A stretch of 64,000 bases of DNA from Thermoleophilaceae bacterium. Its GTDB lineage: Bacteria > Actinomycetota > Thermoleophilia > Solirubrobacterales > Thermoleophilaceae. The notes under the pieces were generated by a model that saw only the letters and a list, made by a program, of their open reading frames with translations, was not told the origin of the DNA and did not search any database. Location of the stretch: contig JBBDYQ010000025.1 in assembly GCA_040901445.1 (NCBI GenBank), positions 311,925-375,924 on the forward strand. Direction: 5' to 3'. Shown piece after piece: positions 61,505 to 64,000 of this stretch (position 1 is its first letter; each line of letters opens with the position of its first letter). Made by a program: the position numbers and the translations under genes.

Positions 61505-62177
61505 TCCCCTGGACACCCTCGAATCCCTCCTCGGCGAGCTGCCCGGCCACCTGCGGCGCCAGGCGTTCACCCACTCGTCCTGGGTCGACGGCCGGGCGGA
61601 GTCGTACGAGCGCCTCGCGTTCGTGGGGGACGTCGTCCTGAGCCTCGCCGTCTCCACCCACATCTATCCGCGCTTTCCCGAGGACGGCGCCGGCGGGCTC
61701 ACCAAGCTCCGCGCCCAGGCCGTCTCGCGCCAGGCGTGCGCGCAGGTCGCGCGCGACATGGGCGTGCCGGATCGCCTCCGGGCCGCCGCGCCCGAGGGCA
61801 CGGGAAAGAGCGCCGACGTGCTGCTCGATTCCGACCGCATCCTCGCCTCGCTGTGCGAGTCGGTGATCGGGGCCTGTTACGTGGCCTTCGGCTTCGATCG
61901 CGTGGCCCCCGCTGTCGTGCGCGCCTTCCACGATGAGATCGAGCGCGCGCTCGAGCATCCGGTGGACTTCAAGTCCGTGCTGCAGGAGCGGCTCGCGCGC
62001 CGCGCCCGCGTCGTCGGATACCGGATCGAGTCCGAGGAGGGCCCGCCTCACGAGCGCAGCTTCGTGGCCGTGGCCGAGGTGGACGGCGTCGAGATCGGCA
62101 GGGGCGAGGGCAAGACCAAGAAGAGCGCCGAGCAGGAGGCAGCGCTGCGCGCGCTCGAGACCGAGGACGGCGACTGA
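61458..62177 (+). CDS. rnc: Ribonuclease III with altered metal site
   Basis: 239 residues: RNase III domain (about 20-155) and dsRNA-binding domain (about 163-236, FKSVLQERLARRARVVGY to KKSAEQEAALRAL). The signature reads ERLAFVGDVVL, with Ala54 where ERLEFLGD has the metal-binding Glu, and ILASLCESVIGA, with Ser131 where Asp is usual. Glu51, Asp58 and Glu134 remain. With two of four metal carboxylates changed, activity may be weak or different. The start is ATG 61458 inside acpP; between there and the domain only CTG codons offer an alternative (61509). TGATG overlap with smc. Confidence 0.87.
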   Translation: MPPTSSPPGFHKKPADPLDTLESLLGELPGHLRRQAFTHSSWVDGRAESYERLAFVGDVVLSLAVSTHIYPRFPEDGAGGLTKLRAQAVSRQACAQVARDMGVPDRLRAAAPEGTGKSADVLLDSDRILASLCESVIGACYVAFGFDRVAPAVVRAFHDEIERALEHPVDFKSVLQERLARRARVVGYRIESEEGPPHERSFVAVAEVDGVEIGRGEGKTKKSAEQEAALRALETEDGD

Positions 62178-64000
62178 TGCACCTGCGCTCGGTCAGCCTC
62201 AAGGGCTTCAAGTCCTTCCCCGACCGCACGAAGCTCGAGTTCTCCCCCGGGGTGTCCGTCGTGGTCGGGCCCAACGGCTCCGGCAAGTCCAACATCACCG
62301 ACGCCGTGCTGTGGGCGCTCGGCGAGCAGAGCCCGCTCGCGGTGCGCGGCCAGACCATGGCCGACGTCATCTTCGCCGGCGGTGCGGGTCTGCCCTCGCG
62401 CAACGCGGCCGAGGTCGAGGTCGTGCTCGACAACTCCGAGGGCGCGTTCCAGAGCGAGTTCTCCGAGCTCTCGATCGTCCGCCGGCTCACCCGCGACGGC
62501 GAGGGGGAGTACCGCCTCAACGGCGCGCGCTGCCGGCTCGTGGACGTGCTCGAGGTGCTGTCCGACACGGGTCTCGGCAAGGAGATGCACTCCGTGGTCT
62601 CCCAGGGACGCGTCGAGTCGATCATCCACTCCAAGCCCCGCGACCGCCGCCTGCTGATCGAGGAGGCGGCGGGACTGGGCAAGCACCGCAAGCGCCGCCG
62701 CCGGGCGGAGCTCAAGCTCGCGCGCACCGAGCACAACCTGTCTCGGGCCCTGGACGTGGAGCGGGAGGCACGCTCGCGGCTGCGCCCGCTCAAGCGCCAG
62801 GCCGAGGCCGCGGAGCTCCACGAGCGCCTGGAGCGGCAATCGCTCGAGGCGCGGCTCGAGCTGTCGCGCGAGACGGTGCGGGTGCTGAGTGCCGAGCTGG
62901 CCGGCGCGGAGGAGGTCGCGGGGCGAGCTCGCGGCGAGCGCGACGAGGCTGAGCGGCTGCTCGCCGAGGTCGCGCAGCGGCGGGAGCGGACGGAGGAGGC
63001 GTTCGCACTCCAGACCCGCGCGCGCGAGCGGCTCACCGGACGGCTGTTCGCCGCCCGCTCGTCGGCGGAGCGCATCGCCATGCGCGGCGAGCGCGCGCGC
63101 GACGCCGGCGCGGCCGCGCGGGAGTCCGCCGAGCGCCGGCGGCGTGAGCTCGGCGTGCTCGAGGCCGCCGCCACGGAGGAGCCGCCCCCCGGCGAGCACG
63201 CCGGCGATCGCATCACGGCCCTGGAGGCGGAGCTGACCGAGCTCGACGAGCGCCGGCGCGAGCGCCTCGACAGCGAGCTCGCGGGCCTGGTTCAGGAGCG
63301 CGAGCAGGCCGAGCGCCGCAGCCACGAGCTGGCGGCCGCCGCCGAAGAGCGTCGTGAGGCCGTGGCGGCGGCCGAGAGCGACGCCGAGAAGGGGCGCGCC
63401 GCCCGGCGCGACGCCGAGCGCGCGGCCGAGGCCGCGCGCCGCGAGGCCGCACGGGTGGGCGCCGAGCTCGCGGCCGCCAACCAGTTCCTGCGCACCGCCG
63501 CGGGTGCGCCTGGCGGGGCCCGCTCGCTCGCCGACCAAGTGGCGGTCGAACCCGGCTTCGAGCGCGCGCTGGCGGTGGCGCTGGGGTCGCGCCTGAGCGC
63601 GGGTCTCGTGGACGACCTCCCGGCCGGCGAGAAGCTGCTCGACGGGGCGGGCCGTGACGGCGGCACGGCCCTGGTGGCTCCCGCTGCCGCGCAGGCCCCC
63701 GGCGCCGGCGGGCAGCAGCCGCCGGTGGACGGCGCCGAGCCGCTCGGCGCACGGGTGGGCGCGGACGGGCCCGTGGGCGCGGCCCTCGAGCGCCTGCTCG
63801 CGAACGTCTGGGTGGTCGAGTCGCTCGAGCCGCTGCCCGCTCACTTCACGGGTGTGGCCGTCACCCGCGCCGGCCGTCTCTTCCACGGTGCCACGGGCGA
63901 GCTCCACCAGGCGCCCGCGGGCGGGCAGGAGCGGATCCTGGAGAACCGCAACCGCCGCGACGAGCTCGTGGCCATGTCGGAGGCGGCGGTTCGCGCGGAG
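62177..64000 (+). CDS. smc: Chromosome segregation ATPase SMC, 3' end missing
   Basis: Condensin ATPase, partner of ScpA/ScpB encoded at 6367-7664. 608 residues are visible and the frame is open to the end of the window. The N-terminal head has LKGFKSFPDRTKLEFSPG and Walker A VVGPNGSGKSNITDAVLWAL (about 29-48); a long Arg/Glu/Ala coiled coil follows (about 165-440), then the start of the hinge near 445-560 (SLADQVAVEPGFERALAVAL). The C-terminal head with Walker B lies outside. TGATG overlap with rnc. Confidence 0.96.
   Translation, partial: MHLRSVSLKGFKSFPDRTKLEFSPGVSVVVGPNGSGKSNITDAVLWALGEQSPLAVRGQTMADVIFAGGAGLPSRNAAEVEVVLDNSEGAFQSEFSELSIVRRLTRDGEGEYRLNGARCRLVDVLEVLSDTGLGKEMHSVVSQGRVESIIHSKPRDRRLLIEEAAGLGKHRKRRRRAELKLARTEHNLSRALDVEREARSRLRPLKRQAEAAELHERLERQSLEARLELSRETVRVLSAELAGAEEVAGRARGERDEAERLLAEVAQRRERTEEAFALQTRARERLTGRLFAARSSAERIAMRGERARDAGAAARESAERRRRELGVLEAAATEEPPPGEHAGDRITALEAELTELDERRRERLDSELAGLVQEREQAERRSHELAAAAEERREAVAAAESDAEKGRAARRDAERAAEAARREAARVGAELAAANQFLRTAAGAPGGARSLADQVAVEPGFERALAVALGSRLSAGLVDDLPAGEKLLDGAGRDGGTALVAPAAAQAPGAGGQQPPVDGAEPLGARVGADGPVGAALERLLANVWVVESLEPLPAHFTGVAVTRAGRLFHGATGELHQAPAGGQERILENRNRRDELVAMSEAAVRAE

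Overview
The window is a dense, very GC-rich chromosomal segment with about 64 protein genes, mostly packed with 1-11 bp stop/start overlaps. It holds no rRNA, tRNA, CRISPR array, transposase or phage gene. GTG starts, zinc-type L28 and L32, a Ddn-like F420-dependent enzyme, a DivIVA-like coiled coil and the gene order point to a deep-branching actinobacterium. Thermoleophilia/Solirubrobacterales is the best guess; this is inferred, not proven.

Layout. 1-4195: glycine cleavage operon gcvT(partial)-gcvH-gcvPA-gcvPB. 4265-9242: a membrane-anchored clan GH-A-like hydrolase, trpS, scpA-scpB, a polysaccharide deacetylase and a LysR regulator. 9315-12372: EamA exporter, rlmN, a small membrane protein and rluB. 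12369-19662: an aromatic amino acid block (aroH-type chorismate mutase, HisC-like aminotransferase, a Tyr/Trp/Phe-rich leader peptide, DAHP synthase, prephenate dehydrogenase, aroA) running into cmk and der. 19706-29074: metK, an FHA-S1C protease and two CAP-domain secreted proteins on the minus strand, then priA-def-fmt-rsmB. 29071-34230: an asparagine-synthase-like protein, a YfgJ-like zinc ribbon and three tandem secreted hydrolases paralogous to the one at 4265. 34375-38324: diguanylate cyclase, a membrane protein and a molybdopterin oxidoreductase. 38335-47126: a surface-glycan locus (flippase, methyltransferase, GT2 and three polytopic GT-C-like proteins). 47183-51623: ribD-ribE-ribBA-ribH and threonine aldolase. 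51660-64000: rpmB, FakA-like, recG, methyltransferase, Ddn-like, gluQ, rsmD, coaD, DivIVA-like, DUF177, rpmF, plsX, acpP, rnc and smc (partial).

Most of the window is housekeeping. The interesting signals lie between and around the genes: (i) a probable aromatic attenuator with the peptide end AYAYSWRFI ahead of DAHP synthase; (ii) three copies of a structured element (18252-18340, 39692-39780, about 51864-51913), each at a same-strand gene junction in the orientation of the downstream gene, two of them keeping the same hairpin plan with different paired sequences; (iii) a perfect 44-bp tandem duplication at the fmt/rsmB junction that preserves translational coupling; (iv) a recurring TAnnnT box 6-11 nt before start codons without a Shine-Dalgarno, suggesting leaderless mRNAs, sometimes built on the TAG stop of the previous gene; (v) an RNase III lacking two of four metal-binding carboxylates; (vi) a GGDEF-domain remnant between DUF177 and rpmF; (vii) four DQKP/WNE/TETG hydrolase paralogues.

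Starts were chosen from family length, overlap with the upstream stop and visible ribosome sites or TAnnnT boxes. All similarity statements come from reading motifs; no search was run.
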